DNA from: Fodinibius sp050117475
GTDB lineage: Bacteria > Bacteroidota > Rhodothermia > Balneolales > Balneolaceae
Length of the DNA stretch: 64,000 nt
Direction of reading: 5' to 3'
NCBI GenBank assembly: GCA_050117475.1
Contig: JASFMR010000004.1
Location: forward strand, 1 to 64,000
Within the stretch, counting starts at the first letter, position 1. Every line of letters begins with the position of its first letter. The translations under genes and the position numbers were made by a program. Below, one piece after another: positions 63,937 through 64,000 of the stretch. The notes below the pieces were generated by a model. It was not told where the DNA came from. It made no database searches and saw only the letters and a list, made by a program, of their open reading frames with translations.

Positions 63937-64000
63937 TATGTAAATAGTCTAAGAATTAAGGGATGATTCAATAAGGCCTCTCCCTTTCTTATTAATGCGG

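Noticed and set aside
63957..63987. AAGGGA...TCCCTT pair at the right edge as an operator or terminator
   Set aside because: The arms are only 6 bp, separated by about 19 nt, and the neighbouring gene is outside the window.
1..64000. CRISPR arrays, rRNA, tRNA, integrase or transposase genes
   Set aside because: None seen. No regularly spaced repeats, no tRNA cloverleaf and no recombinase or DDE motif in any translated frame, so the island idea rests on gene content and not on mobility genes.

Overview
The window looks like chromosomal DNA of an aerobic or facultative member of the Bacteroidota / Rhodothermota-Balneolota group. The reasons are a DksA-like protein that keeps only one zinc cysteine, a SPOR lipoprotein, a PolX with a PHP domain, moderate GC and the general gene style. 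The phylum is an inference and genus cannot be read from this sequence. I found no rRNA, tRNA, CRISPR array, transposase or phage gene. Almost every gene belongs to families that handle stress, ions or dormancy, so this reads as one long accessory stress/persistence region with ordinary housekeeping genes (ychF, a phosphoesterase) at the right edge.

Layout. 1-3740 (minus): a tripartite ABC exporter (HlyD adaptor, FtsX-type permease, ATPase). 4146-7132 (plus): archease, RtcB RNA ligase and a CapA-type phosphoesterase. 7152-9993 (minus): a pentaheme cytochrome c and a cytochrome c/beta-barrel fusion. 10215-13877 (plus): a small membrane protein, a DksA-like regulator, a small unknown, a COG1926 phosphoribosyltransferase and a divergent GroEL. 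13917-16809 (minus): PolX and a site-2 protease with CBS domains. 17361-23935 (minus): MgtA-type and P2-type cation ATPases and a CheB-like protein lacking key residues. 24099-33161 (minus): a 2879-residue cyclic beta-glucan synthase and a DUF5335 protein. 33373-35970 (minus): a P3A proton ATPase. 36092-47744 (minus): a complete N-type ATPase operon (atpD-C-Q-R-B-E-F-A-G) split by a CPA2 antiporter and a fourth P-type ATPase, with an AI-2E family protein coupled to its end. 47778-50958 (minus): PEP synthase and an SDR dehydrogenase. 51041-53736 (minus): Hsp20 and a NarL-type response regulator with a PAS-PAS histidine kinase. 54272-55642 (minus): an outer-membrane-like protein and a Met/Gln-rich exported protein. 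55875-57035 (plus): an alpha/beta hydrolase without its serine and a BCAM0308-family zinc protein. 57039-57794 (minus): a HEAT-repeat protein. 57988-62017 (plus): deoC, an aldehyde dehydrogenase, a half-length dehydrogenase and a SPOR lipoprotein. 62134-63936 (minus): ychF and a phosphoesterase.

How it may work together. The second PAS domain of the histidine kinase carries the residues that bind heme and sense oxygen in FixL (equivalents of H200, R206, H214 and R220 of Bradyrhizobium FixL). Its partner is a NarL/FixJ-type regulator next to hsp20. The gene set (archease/RtcB, CapA, COG1926 PRTase, DLH-like hydrolase, M50-CBS protease, Hsp20, P-type ATPases, BCAM0308, PpsA) overlaps strongly with what I recall of the mycobacterial DosR dormancy regulon and the Burkholderia low-oxygen-activated lxa locus. 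GGGA/TCCC-type palindromes lie upstream of several of these genes. My leading hypothesis is that this is a heme-PAS-controlled low-oxygen persistence island in a Bacteroidota-like bacterium, with a large ion-motive-force module at its centre.
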